From: an uncultured Pelagibacteraceae bacterium
GTDB lineage: Bacteria > Pseudomonadota > Alphaproteobacteria > Pelagibacterales > Pelagibacteraceae
Direction of reading: 5' to 3'
NCBI GenBank assembly: GCA_902633185.1
Contig: CACPFN010000004.1
Span: forward strand, 24,758-88,757
Length of the DNA: 64,000 bases
The notes below the pieces were generated by a model, which did not search any database, was not told the DNA's origin, and saw only the letters and a list, made by a program, of their open reading frames with translations. The translations under genes were made by a program, and so were the position numbers. Below, piece after piece: positions 1 through 8,487 of this stretch (positions are counted from its first letter, which is position 1; each line of letters opens with the position of its first letter).

Positions 1-608
1 TTGTACTCACCAAAAGGATATGAAAAAAAACTTGGATTATAACCTAATTTGTCATTAAAAATTTTAATTGATTTCTCAATATCCTCTACAAAATTTTGAA
101 AAGTAAATTTAGTTAAGTAATCGTGTGAGTGTGAATGATTGCCAATGAATGCAAATTTCTCTTTTTCTACTTCTTTAATCTGGCTCCAACTCATATATCC
201 TTTATTCCCAACAGCCTTTGTTGAGACAAATAAAATAAATGGAATTTTTTCTTTTTTTAAAATTGGCCAAGCATTGTCATAAAATGACATAAATGCATCA
301 TCAATAGTTAATAAAATTTTTTTTTGTTTCTTTACCTCTTTAAAGTTTTTTGAAAATTCATCAGGGTTATAAAAAATTAAATTATTATCTTTTATCAAAT
401 TAATGTGCTTTTTAAATATATCTAATCTTATATTTGTAGATGGATACTTATTTTCCTCAAATCTATGATACATAATCGACAAAACACCATTTTCATCTTT
501 AAAATATTTTTTATTTACTACTTCAGCTTTAACGTTTAAAAAAATAATAAAAAAAATGAATACTTTAATTATTAATGCTGCAGACGATAAAATTTTATTC
601 ACACTCAT
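1..608 (-). CDS. Polysaccharide deacetylase family protein, secreted or membrane-anchored (C-terminus missing)
   Basis: The visible 202 residues carry the N-terminal part of a NodB-type deacetylase, a family of metal-dependent enzymes that remove N- or O-acetyl groups from polysaccharides. Motif 1 is TIDDAF (Asp103, Asp104) and motif 2 is HSHSH (His158, His162), followed by SYPFGEY, the usual substrate-groove motif 3. Residues 10-28 are a hydrophobic stretch ending NVKA before EV, so it looks like a signal peptide or anchor. The start is the ATG whose first base is 608; a GTG at 602 is an alternative. Either start overlaps the divergent tsaB. The gene continues beyond the left edge. The family call is firm; the substrate cannot be told. 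Confidence 0.8.
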   Translation of the reverse strand, partial: MSVNKILSSAALIIKVFIFFIIFLNVKAEVVNKKYFKDENGVLSIMYHRFEENKYPSTNIRLDIFKKHINLIKDNNLIFYNPDEFSKNFKEVKKQKKILLTIDDAFMSFYDNAWPILKKEKIPFILFVSTKAVGNKGYMSWSQIKEVEKEKFAFIGNHSHSHDYLTKFTFQNFVEDIEKSIKIFNDKLGYNPSFFSYPFGEY

Positions 609-933
609 AACTGAGATAGAATCTTATACTACCGCTCATATAAACAGTAGAGAAAATTTTGATAAAATAATGATATTAATTATGAATTTCTTAAAAAAAC
701 ATAATTCAAATTTAGACGAAATAACCCAAATATTTGTTAATCAGGGTCCTGGCAAAGTTTCAAGTATTAGAAATTCAATAGCAATTGCCAAAGGTATTGC
801 TTTTGCAAAAAATATTGATTTATATGGATTTTTGAGTGAACACCTAACTGATAAAAGCTTAGAACAATTAGTAAAAATTGATAAGAAAAATTTTACAAAT
901 ATTAATTTGATTAAACCCCTTTACTCGAGTTAA
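556..933 (+). CDS. tsaB: tRNA threonylcarbamoyladenosine synthesis protein TsaB, short form
   Basis: This 125-residue protein matches the N-terminal ASKHA-fold half of TsaB (YeaZ), the scaffold partner of TsaD in making t6A37 on ANN-decoding tRNAs. The recognisable parts are the start (LIINAADDKILFTLI) and the family signature GPGKVSSIRNSIAIAKG at residues 64-80, which corresponds to GPGSFTGLR in other TsaB proteins. Usual TsaB proteins are about 200-230 residues; here the second lobe is nearly absent. It is followed after 8 bases by the Fur-family gene. The rimI acetyltransferase that often follows tsaB in alphaproteobacteria is not present. Its 5' end overlaps the divergent deacetylase. Confidence 0.7.
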   Translation: MNTLIINAADDKILFTLITEIESYTTAHINSRENFDKIMILIMNFLKKHNSNLDEITQIFVNQGPGKVSSIRNSIAIAKGIAFAKNIDLYGFLSEHLTDKSLEQLVKIDKKNFTNINLIKPLYSS

Positions 934-941
934 AATAAATT

Positions 942-1361
942 ATGTTAGAAACTATTGAAGAAAAATGCCAAAAAAATGGAGTTAAGCTCACCGATCAAAG
1001 AAGGATAATCGCAAGAGTTATTTCTGAATCGAAAAAAACATACGGTGAATCTGACCATCCAGATGTAGATGAGTTATATAACAGAGTTTCTCAAATAGAC
1101 TCTAAAATTAGTATTGCTACAGTTTATAGAACAGTAAAACTTTTTGAAGAAGCAGGCATCCTAACAAAACATGATTTTAAGTCTGGCAAAGCTAGGTATG
1201 AATTAAATGATGATCATAATCATTTAATTGATATTAAAACAGGAGAAATTATAGAATTTGTTGATGAAGAGATTGAAGAGTTGCAAAAAAAAATTGCTGA
1301 CAAATATGGTTATAAGCTGGTTGATCATAAATTAGAATTGTACGGAATCAAAAAAAAATAA
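942..1361 (+). CDS. fur: Fur/Mur-family metal-responsive regulator
   Basis: A 139-residue Fur-family repressor. A winged helix (ISIATVYRTVKLFEEAGIL, about residues 52-71) is followed by a dimerisation domain with the metal-site sequence DDHNHLIDIKTGEIIEF. The absence of the two CxxC structural zinc motifs and the HLIDI.TGEIIEF wording resemble alphaproteobacterial Fur/Mur, which in rhizobia and relatives senses Mn(II) as well as or instead of Fe(II). The gene lies directly upstream of miaB, as in many alphaproteobacteria. A second Fur-family member, irr, is at 16954. Iron versus manganese specificity cannot be read from the sequence. Confidence 0.85.
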   Translation: MLETIEEKCQKNGVKLTDQRRIIARVISESKKTYGESDHPDVDELYNRVSQIDSKISIATVYRTVKLFEEAGILTKHDFKSGKARYELNDDHNHLIDIKTGEIIEFVDEEIEELQKKIADKYGYKLVDHKLELYGIKKK

Positions 1362-1364
1362 TTC

Positions 1365-2696
1365 ATGTATAAAAAGGTTTTTATAAAGACATTTGGTTGT
1401 CAAATGAATGAATACGACTCTAATAGAATATACGATGCGGTTAAAGCAATAGGATATAATAAGACAGAAAATCAAGATGATGCTGATTGTTATATTTTGA
1501 ATACTTGTCATATTCGAAACAAAGCCAAGGATAAAGTCTATCATGAAATAGGCAGAGTTAAAAAATTATACAAAGATAAAAAAAAACCAATAATGGTTGT
1601 TGCAGGTTGTGTTGCGCAAGCTGAAAATACCGAAATGCTTAATAGAGAAAAATATATAGATTTAGTCATAGGTCCTCAATCTTATCAAAAAATTAATGAA
1701 CTCTTAAAAAGTTTTGAAGATGAAAATAAAGTTGAAGAAACCGAATTTGACTCTGTTTCAAAGTTTAGGTACTTTGATAATATCAAAAATAACAATACCA
1801 ATGTTTCATCTTTTTTAACAATTCAAGAGGGTTGTGATAAGTTCTGTCACTTCTGTGTTGTTCCCTATACTAGAGGACCGGAATATTCCCGACCATTCAA
1901 AAGTATTATTGATGAAGCCGAAGTATTGATAAAGAATGGATCAAGAGAAATAACTTTTCTTGGACAAAACGTAAATGCATATTCTTATATAGATGGATCT
2001 AAAGAGTATCGATTGTCAGATCTTATTAACACACTCAGCAAATATAACGAAATAAGTAGAATAAGATATACCACTTCCCATCCAAGAGATATGACAGATG
2101 ATCTTATTGAATGTTACAAAAATTCTAAAAAATTAATGCCTTTTGTTCATTTACCAATTCAAAGTGGTTCTGACAGAATATTAAAAATGATGAACAGAAA
2201 GCATACTGTAAATTATTATTTGAATATTTATGAAAAATTAATCAAAATTAATCCTGATATAAAATTTTCTAGTGACTTTATCATTGGATACCCTGGAGAA
2301 ACGGAGACTGACTTTAAAGAAACTTTAAATTTGATTAGTAAAATCAAATTTATAAATTCATTCTCTTTTATTTTTAGTCCAAGACCGGGAACAAAGGCCG
2401 CAGAATTAAAAATTACTGATAAAGATAAACTTAAAGATAGACTTATAATTATGCAAGAAAAATTATTTAGTAATCAAATAGAATTGAACAAATCTTTAGA
2501 AGGAAAAACCTTAGAGGTACTTGTGGAAAATAAACTTCAAAACCAAAACAAATATTTTGGACGAAATAAATTTTTAAATTCAGTAATTTTTGATGGTAAT
2601 GAAAACCTTATTGGCAAACTAATTAGAGTTAATATCGAAAAAAGTAATCAAAATTCTTTATTTGGTAAAGTAACAGATGAAATGAAAGCAGCATAA
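1365..2696 (+). CDS. miaB: tRNA-2-methylthio-N6-dimethylallyladenosine synthase MiaB
   Basis: Radical-SAM methylthiotransferase that converts i6A37 to ms2i6A37 in tRNAs reading UNN codons. All three domains are present in 443 residues. The UPF0004 domain has Cys12, Cys48 and Cys82 for the auxiliary 4Fe-4S cluster. The radical-SAM domain has CDKFCHFC (Cys157, Cys161, Cys164). A C-terminal TRAM segment ends near residue 440. It begins 3 bases after the fur stop codon and leads into phoH with a 1-base spacer, so it is clearly part of one operon. No anomalies. Confidence 0.96.
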   Translation: MYKKVFIKTFGCQMNEYDSNRIYDAVKAIGYNKTENQDDADCYILNTCHIRNKAKDKVYHEIGRVKKLYKDKKKPIMVVAGCVAQAENTEMLNREKYIDLVIGPQSYQKINELLKSFEDENKVEETEFDSVSKFRYFDNIKNNNTNVSSFLTIQEGCDKFCHFCVVPYTRGPEYSRPFKSIIDEAEVLIKNGSREITFLGQNVNAYSYIDGSKEYRLSDLINTLSKYNEISRIRYTTSHPRDMTDDLIECYKNSKKLMPFVHLPIQSGSDRILKMMNRKHTVNYYLNIYEKLIKINPDIKFSSDFIIGYPGETETDFKETLNLISKIKFINSFSFIFSPRPGTKAAELKITDKDKLKDRLIIMQEKLFSNQIELNKSLEGKTLEVLVENKLQNQNKYFGRNKFLNSVIFDGNENLIGKLIRVNIEKSNQNSLFGKVTDEMKAA

Positions 2697-2697
2697 T

Positions 2698-3705
2698 TTG
2701 AAAAATCTTGCAAAATCAAAAATTAATTCTGATTTAAAATACGTATATTCAGAAAATAATTCATTAAGTATTGTATTTCAAAGTAATGAATTACTTTTAG
2801 GTGTTTTAGGCGAATTTAATAATAACTTAAAAGAATTAGAAAAAATTACAAATACTAGTATTTACTCTAGAGGAAATTCAATTTTATTAAAAAATACTCC
2901 TGAAAAAAATGAATTAATAAAGAACGCAATTCAATTTCTTGTAGATCAATTTTTAAATAATGGAACATTAGAAAAAAAGGATATAGAGTCATCTGTAAAC
3001 AAATTTATGATTGATGAAAAAGTAACAAATAAACGTGAAAATGTTGAATATATAATAAAAACTCCAAAAAAATCTGTAATACCAAGATCTGAGAAGCAAA
3101 AGAATTATATAAGTGCTTTAAAAGAGTCAGATATTGTTATTTCCGCAGGACCAGCAGGAACTGGTAAAACTTTTTTAGCTGTTGCTGTTGCTTTAACAAT
3201 GTTACTTGAAAAAAAAATAGAGCGCATCATTTTATCAAGACCAGCAGTTGAAGCAGGAGAGAGATTAGGTTTTTTACCAGGAGATATGAGAGAAAAAGTT
3301 GATCCTTATTTAAGACCTCTCTACGATTCATTATATGACCTATTAGATTTTGAAAAAATTCAAAAAAAAATAGAAGTTGGAGATATCGAAATTGCACCAC
3401 TTGCTTTTATGAGGGGAAGAACTTTAAAAAATTCTTTTGCAATTCTTGACGAAGCACAAAATGCTACCGATACTCAAATTAAAATGTTCTTAACAAGAAT
3501 AGGTGAAAATTCTAAAATTGTCATTAATGGTGATCCTTCTCAAATAGACTTACCCAATAAAACAATGTCAGGTTTAAATAGGTCAAAAAAATTACTTGGT
3601 CATTTAAAGGAGATATCTGTAGTAGATTTTGATCATACTGATGTTGTAAGGCACCCTCTAGTTTCTAAAATAGTCAAGGCTTATTCTGATAAAAATTCAG
3701 ATTAA
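2698..3705 (+). CDS. ybeZ: PhoH-like ATPase (YbeZ)
   Basis: PhoH-family P-loop NTPase of 335 residues, thought to act with YbeY in ribosome or RNA quality control. The Walker A sequence GPAGTGKT is at residues 151-158 and the Walker B-like sequence AILDEAQNA at 248-256. About 120 residues of KH-like sequence precede the ATPase domain, as is normal for YbeZ. The start is TTG at 2698, immediately after the miaB stop; no ATG lies near the conserved N-terminus. The stop overlaps the ybeY start as TAATG, which implies translational coupling. Confidence 0.93.
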   Translation: MKNLAKSKINSDLKYVYSENNSLSIVFQSNELLLGVLGEFNNNLKELEKITNTSIYSRGNSILLKNTPEKNELIKNAIQFLVDQFLNNGTLEKKDIESSVNKFMIDEKVTNKRENVEYIIKTPKKSVIPRSEKQKNYISALKESDIVISAGPAGTGKTFLAVAVALTMLLEKKIERIILSRPAVEAGERLGFLPGDMREKVDPYLRPLYDSLYDLLDFEKIQKKIEVGDIEIAPLAFMRGRTLKNSFAILDEAQNATDTQIKMFLTRIGENSKIVINGDPSQIDLPNKTMSGLNRSKKLLGHLKEISVVDFDHTDVVRHPLVSKIVKAYSDKNSD

Positions 3706-4151
3706 TGATTAAAGCCAACATAGTTATAGACAAAAAAATTTGGGAGAAAGAATTAAAAAAACCTGAAATTTACTTCAAAAAGAAATTAAATAAATTATCT
3801 AAATTAAGTCCTTTTAAAAATAAAAACCAAGAATTTACAGTAATGCTCACCAACAATAGAAAAATGAAAGATTTAAATTCAAAGTTTAGAAATAAAAATG
3901 TTTCAACAGATGTGCTTTCTTTTCCTCTAAAAGTTAAATTAAAAAATAAATTATATTTAGGAGATATAGCTATTTCTTTTGAAATAATTAATAGAAGGGC
4001 AAAATCATCCAGTTTTGATCATGAATTAGATAAAATGTGGATACATGGTTATTTGCATCTCCTAGGACATGATCACAAAAAAAATAAAGATTATTATTTA
4101 ATGAAGAAAAAAGAAAATTTAATATTTAAAAAATTGAATAAAATAAATTGA
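3705..4151 (+). CDS. ybeY: Endoribonuclease / rRNA maturation factor YbeY
   Basis: Zinc-dependent endoribonuclease used in 16S rRNA 3'-end maturation and ribosome quality control. The metal site HGYLHLLGHDH is at residues 114-124, with His114, His118 and His124 as ligands. The 148-residue length is typical. It overlaps phoH by one base and lnt by four, so the three genes are coupled. The CorC/TlyC-type gene often found between ybeY and lnt in relatives is absent. Confidence 0.95.
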   Translation: MIKANIVIDKKIWEKELKKPEIYFKKKLNKLSKLSPFKNKNQEFTVMLTNNRKMKDLNSKFRNKNVSTDVLSFPLKVKLKNKLYLGDIAISFEIINRRAKSSSFDHELDKMWIHGYLHLLGHDHKKNKDYYLMKKKENLIFKKLNKIN

Positions 4152-5668
4152 ACTCTATTATAGAAAATAAAGCGTACCTATTTTTAACATATTTGCTTTT
4201 AGGTATACTAACATCATTTAGTTTACCTCCTTATAATTTAGTTTTTATTAATTTTTTTACACTTCCAGCATTACTTTACATATTAATTAATTATGTGGAT
4301 AAAAAAATTATTTCATTTTTAGCGGGTTGGATCTTTGGCTTTGGTTATTTTATTTCTAGTCTTTATTGGATTACAAATTCTTTGACATTTGATGTAAATT
4401 TTAAATTTATTGTTCCATTTGCATTAATATTAATCCCTCTATTTTTAGGAATATTTTATGGTTTAGTGACTTTTCTTTGCAATTTTTTTAAATTAAAAAA
4501 TAAAATCTCATCAATCTTAATTTTTTCAATTTTTTTTGGTGGGATTGAATTTCTAAGAAGTTTTATTTTTGGTGGTTTTCCTTGGAATTTATTAGTTTTT
4601 AGTCTTTCAAGTAATTTACACTCTTTACAAATTTTATCTTACATAGGCACATATTCATTAAATTTATTATCAATAACTATATTTTTATTGCCAGTCATAT
4701 TTTTCTTTAAATATAAAAGATTAACTAAGTTTTTAATTTTTAGTATTAGCTTAATTTTAGTAGTAATTAATTTTTTATATGGAAATTTGATTATTAAAAA
4801 TTTTGAAAAGAAAAAATATGATAACTTAAGTTCTATTATTCGGGTTGTCTCTCCAAATATACCCATCGAAAGATTCTTATCAAACCAAGATGTACAAAGA
4901 AATATTTTTGAATTAGTTGGTTTAAGTGATCCACATGACCAAAAAAAAATAATATTCATTTACCCAGAAGGAATTATTACAAGTGTATATTCTAAAGATC
5001 TAAAAATATTTAAAGACATCTTCAAAGAAAATTATAATTTTAACCATAAGGTCATATTGGGTATTAATAGTATTAATCAAAATAAAATTTATAATTCTCT
5101 AATAGTATTAAATAACGAGGCAGAATTATTATATAAATATAATAAGAATAAACTTGTTCCATTTGGAGAATTTTTACCTTTTGAAAGTGTTCTAAAAAGA
5201 ATAGGTTTAAAAAAAATAACACAAGGATATCAATCATTTTCAGCTGATGATAAAAGAGAAATTTTGGAAATCTATGAATTAAAATTTATCCCACTTATTT
5301 GTTATGAAATTATCTATTCAGGAAAAATCAATCCAAATAAAAATTATTATGATTTTATATTAAATATTTCTGAGGATGGTTGGTTTGGAAAAACCGTTGG
5401 ACCTGAACAACATTTGTCTCACTCAATATTTAGAGCAATTGAAGAAGGTAAAAATGTTATAAGATCAACAAATAATGGAATATCTGCTTTTGTTAATCCC
5501 AAAGGTCAAATTATTAAACAAATAAGAGAAAAAGGATATTTTGATGTTAAAAAAATGAAACGTGTTAATAAAACTTATTTTGCTAAACACGGCAATAAGA
5601 TCTTCTTTTATTTTGTCCTAATTTATACTACTTTTATTGTGATTTTAAAAATTAGGGAGAATAAATGA
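4148..5668 (+). CDS. lnt: Apolipoprotein N-acyltransferase
   Basis: Inner-membrane enzyme that adds the third acyl chain to the N-terminal cysteine of lipoproteins. The N-terminal 215 residues hold about six to seven hydrophobic segments, followed by a periplasmic nitrilase-like domain with the Glu-Lys-Cys triad: Glu274 in IYPEGI, Lys335 in NKLVPFGEF and Cys385 in PLICYE. A final membrane segment is at about residues 485-500. The start is TTG, overlapping the ybeY stop. The end overlaps metK by four bases (ATGA). Length 506 residues is normal. Confidence 0.95.
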   Translation: MNSIIENKAYLFLTYLLLGILTSFSLPPYNLVFINFFTLPALLYILINYVDKKIISFLAGWIFGFGYFISSLYWITNSLTFDVNFKFIVPFALILIPLFLGIFYGLVTFLCNFFKLKNKISSILIFSIFFGGIEFLRSFIFGGFPWNLLVFSLSSNLHSLQILSYIGTYSLNLLSITIFLLPVIFFFKYKRLTKFLIFSISLILVVINFLYGNLIIKNFEKKKYDNLSSIIRVVSPNIPIERFLSNQDVQRNIFELVGLSDPHDQKKIIFIYPEGIITSVYSKDLKIFKDIFKENYNFNHKVILGINSINQNKIYNSLIVLNNEAELLYKYNKNKLVPFGEFLPFESVLKRIGLKKITQGYQSFSADDKREILEIYELKFIPLICYEIIYSGKINPNKNYYDFILNISEDGWFGKTVGPEQHLSHSIFRAIEEGKNVIRSTNNGISAFVNPKGQIIKQIREKGYFDVKKMKRVNKTYFAKHGNKIFFYFVLIYTTFIVILKIRENK

Positions 5669-6828
5669 AAAAAAATTACTTATTTACTAGTGAGTCAGTA
5701 TCCGAAGGACATCCAGACAAAGTTTGCGATAGAATTTCAGATATGGTTGTAGATACATATTTGGCAGCTGAACATCAATCAAGAGTTGCCTGTGAAACTT
5801 TAACCACAACAAATAAAGTTGTATTAGCTGGTGAAGTAAGAGGTCCAGAAATTAAAAAAGATGATTTAATAGAAAAAGTAAGACATTGCATTAAAGATAT
5901 AGGTTATGATCAAAAGGGATTTACTTGGAAAGAAGCAACTTTAGTTGAAAGTCATTTACATTCTCAATCAGCAGATATAGCGATGGGAGTAGACTCATCT
6001 GGGAATAAAGATGAAGGTGCAGGCGACCAAGGCATTATGTTTGGCTATGCATGTAATGAAACTGATGTTTTGATGCCAGCTCCAATTCATTATTCTCACA
6101 AAATATTAAGACTCATGGCGGAGGATAGAAAATCTGGAAAATTAAAAAATATAGAACCAGACTCAAAAAGCCAAATAACAATTGAATACAAAGATGGCAA
6201 ACCATCGTCAGTTAAATCTGTAGTTATCTCTACTCAACATTCGGCTGATGTAAATCAGGCAGAAGTCAGAGATTTAGTTAAACCTTATATTGAAAGATCA
6301 ATACCGAAAGAATTATTAAATTCGTTGGATGAAAACGAAATTTATGTAAATCCCACTGGAAATTTTGTGATTGGTGGTCCAGATGGTGATAGTGGTTTAA
6401 CAGGAAGAAAAATTATTGTTGATACATATGGTGGTGCTGCTCCACATGGAGGAGGAGCATTTTCAGGTAAAGACCCTACCAAAGTCGATAGATCTGCTGC
6501 CTATGCATCCAGATATTTAGCAAAAAATGTAGTCGCATCTAAAATTGCTGATAAATGTCTCATTCAACTTGCGTATGCAATTGGAGTATCGAAACCTTTA
6601 TCTATTTATGTCGATTTGTTTGATAACGATGAAGAAAAAAATAAGCATGTAGAAAAGCTTATAAGAGAAAATTTTGACTTAAGCCCCAGAGGGATAAGAG
6701 AAATGTTAGGTCTAAATAAACCTATATATGAAAAAACAGCCGCTTACGGACACTTCGGAAGAATTCCAGATGATAAAGGATCATTTTCATGGGAAAAGAC
6801 AGATAAATCAGATGTATTTAGAGGGTAA
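5665..6828 (+). CDS. metK: S-adenosylmethionine synthase
   Basis: Makes S-adenosylmethionine from methionine and ATP in the cytoplasm. Hallmarks are GHPDKVCDR near the N-terminus, the loop [12 protein letters not shown], and [16 protein letters not shown], the phosphate-binding segment. Length 387 residues, complete. It is the last gene of the tsaB-metK run and is followed by a strong intrinsic terminator at 6885-6911. No riboswitch is visible, and none would fit upstream because the gene overlaps lnt. Confidence 0.97.
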   Translation: MKKNYLFTSESVSEGHPDKVCDRISDMVVDTYLAAEHQSRVACETLTTTNKVVLAGEVRGPEIKKDDLIEKVRHCIKDIGYDQKGFTWKEATLVESHLHSQSADIAMGVDSSGNKDEGAGDQGIMFGYACNETDVLMPAPIHYSHKILRLMAEDRKSGKLKNIEPDSKSQITIEYKDGKPSSVKSVVISTQHSADVNQAEVRDLVKPYIERSIPKELLNSLDENEIYVNPTGNFVIGGPDGDSGLTGRKIIVDTYGGAAPHGGGAFSGKDPTKVDRSAAYASRYLAKNVVASKIADKCLIQLAYAIGVSKPLSIYVDLFDNDEEKNKHVEKLIRENFDLSPRGIREMLGLNKPIYEKTAAYGHFGRIPDDKGSFSWEKTDKSDVFRG

Positions 6829-6884
6829 ATAAAGTTGAATATTAAAAAAAAATAAATATATTCCATTCACATTATTGAAATTTC

Positions 6885-6911
6885 AAAATGGGCTTCGGCC
6901 CATTTTTTTTT
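6885..6911 (+). terminator. Rho-independent terminator after metK
   Basis: A perfect 9-base-pair stem (AAAATGGGC, 6885-6893; GCCCATTTT, 6898-6906) closes a TTCG tetraloop and runs into nine T residues (6903-6911). It separates the metK transcript from nusA. An in-frame ATG inside the hairpin (6888) is not the nusA start. Confidence 0.92.
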
Positions 6912-6923
6912 AGGAATAATAAT

Positions 6924-8477
6924 ATGTTAAATAGAAGAGCTGATAAGTTAGAATTGATAAGAATAGCAGAAGCAGTTGCTTTAGAAAAATCTATAGATAA
7001 AGAACTAATAATTGGTTCAATGGAGAACGGAATAGCGAAAGCAGCTAAATCTAAGTTTGGTTCTGATAACGAAATAAAAGTTGAAATTGATCGAGAGAGC
7101 GGCGACATTGGAATATTTAGGAAATTAATAATTACAGAAAATCCAGAGAATTCTAATTTGGAAATAACTCTTGATGATGCAATAAAACTCAACGAAAACA
7201 ATCAAGGAAAACAAAATGGTGATGAAGTCCTTCAACCATTACCGTCATTTGACTTTGGAAGAATAGCTGCACAAACCGCGAAACAAGTAATTAGTTTTAA
7301 TGTTAGAGAAGCAGAAAGAGAAAGACAATACAATGATTTTAAAGATAAAATTGATACTATATTAAGTGGTATAGTTAAAAGATTAGAATTTGGAAATGTA
7401 ATTGTTGATCTAGGAAGGACAGAGGCAATAATCCAAAAAAATGAAATGATACCTAGAGAAAATATAAAGGCTGGTGACAGAGTAAAAGCATATTGTCTGG
7501 ACGTCAGAAGAGAACCAAGAGGACAACAAATATTTCTTTCAAGAGCACATCCCAAATTTATGGAGAAATTATTTATACAAGAAGTTCCAGAGATCTATGA
7601 TGGTCTTATTGAGATAAAATCGTCGTCAAGAGATCCTGGTAGTAGAGCCAAGATTTGTGTAAAAGCAATTGATACTTCTTTAGATCCTGTAGGAGCATGC
7701 GTTGGCATGAGAGGTAGTAGAGTTCAGGCAGTTGTAAACGAACTCCAAGGAGAAAAAATTGACATAGTTAATTGGTCAGATGATCCTGCTGTAGTTGTTG
7801 CAAATGCGTTATCTCCCGCTGAAGTACAGAGAGTAAATGTTGATGAGGAGGGACGAAAACTGGATGTTATTTTAACTGAAGAAAATTTAAGCAAAGCAAT
7901 TGGTAGAAGAGGTCAAAACGTAAGATTAGCAACTAAACTAATGAATTATGAAATTAACATTATGACCGATCAAGAAGATTCTGAAAGAAGGCAAATAGAA
8001 TTCAAAGAGAAAACTGATAATTTTGTTAAAAATTTAGAGTTAGATGAAACACTAGGACAATTATTGGTCGCTGAAGGATTTTCGTCTATTGATGACATTA
8101 AAGATAGTAATCCCGAAGCTTTAATGAAGATTGAGGGTATTGAAGAGGAAACAGCTAAAGAATTAATTGATAGAGCTAAAGAATTTCATCAAAAGGACCA
8201 GGAGGAAATAGCAAACAGAATTAAAAATCTAGGATTAGAAAATGATTTAATTAACCACAAAGGTTTAACACCAGGAATGTTGGTAACACTTGGTGAGCAA
8301 AAGATTTTAACGTTAAACGATTTTGCAGATTTAGCTTCAGATGAGTTAACCGGTGGTTATGATGTTGTTAAAGGCGAGAGAGTTAGAATTAAAGGATATT
8401 TAGAAGATTTTGCTCTTTCAAAAAAAGAAGCCGATGATTTAATTATGTCTGCGAGAGATATAGTTTATCAAGATTGA
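6924..8477 (+). CDS. nusA: Transcription termination/antitermination factor NusA
   Basis: RNA-polymerase-binding elongation factor. The 517-residue protein shows the NusA N-terminal domain (about 1-130), an S1 domain (VKRLEFGNVIVDLGRTEA region, about 140-205), tandem KH domains (with CVGMRGSRVQ and IGRRGQNVRLA), and two C-terminal helix-hairpin-helix acidic repeats. I start it at ATG 6924, preceded by AGGA at 6912-6915. The upstream in-frame ATG at 6888 lies inside the metK terminator and would add a non-homologous tail. rimP, which normally precedes nusA, is not here. Confidence 0.95.
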   Translation: MLNRRADKLELIRIAEAVALEKSIDKELIIGSMENGIAKAAKSKFGSDNEIKVEIDRESGDIGIFRKLIITENPENSNLEITLDDAIKLNENNQGKQNGDEVLQPLPSFDFGRIAAQTAKQVISFNVREAERERQYNDFKDKIDTILSGIVKRLEFGNVIVDLGRTEAIIQKNEMIPRENIKAGDRVKAYCLDVRREPRGQQIFLSRAHPKFMEKLFIQEVPEIYDGLIEIKSSSRDPGSRAKICVKAIDTSLDPVGACVGMRGSRVQAVVNELQGEKIDIVNWSDDPAVVVANALSPAEVQRVNVDEEGRKLDVILTEENLSKAIGRRGQNVRLATKLMNYEINIMTDQEDSERRQIEFKEKTDNFVKNLELDETLGQLLVAEGFSSIDDIKDSNPEALMKIEGIEEETAKELIDRAKEFHQKDQEEIANRIKNLGLENDLINHKGLTPGMLVTLGEQKILTLNDFADLASDELTGGYDVVKGERVRIKGYLEDFALSKKEADDLIMSARDIVYQD

Positions 8478-8487
8478 GAGATGAAAA

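Noticed and set aside
4294..4302. Exact DnaA-box-like TGTGGATAA
   Set aside because: Single copy inside the lnt coding sequence, far from dnaA and with no neighbouring boxes or AT unwinding module; expected by chance.
6888..6923. Upstream in-frame ATG that would lengthen NusA
   Set aside because: It lies inside the metK terminator hairpin, encodes a run of phenylalanine and asparagine without homology, and has no ribosome-binding site.
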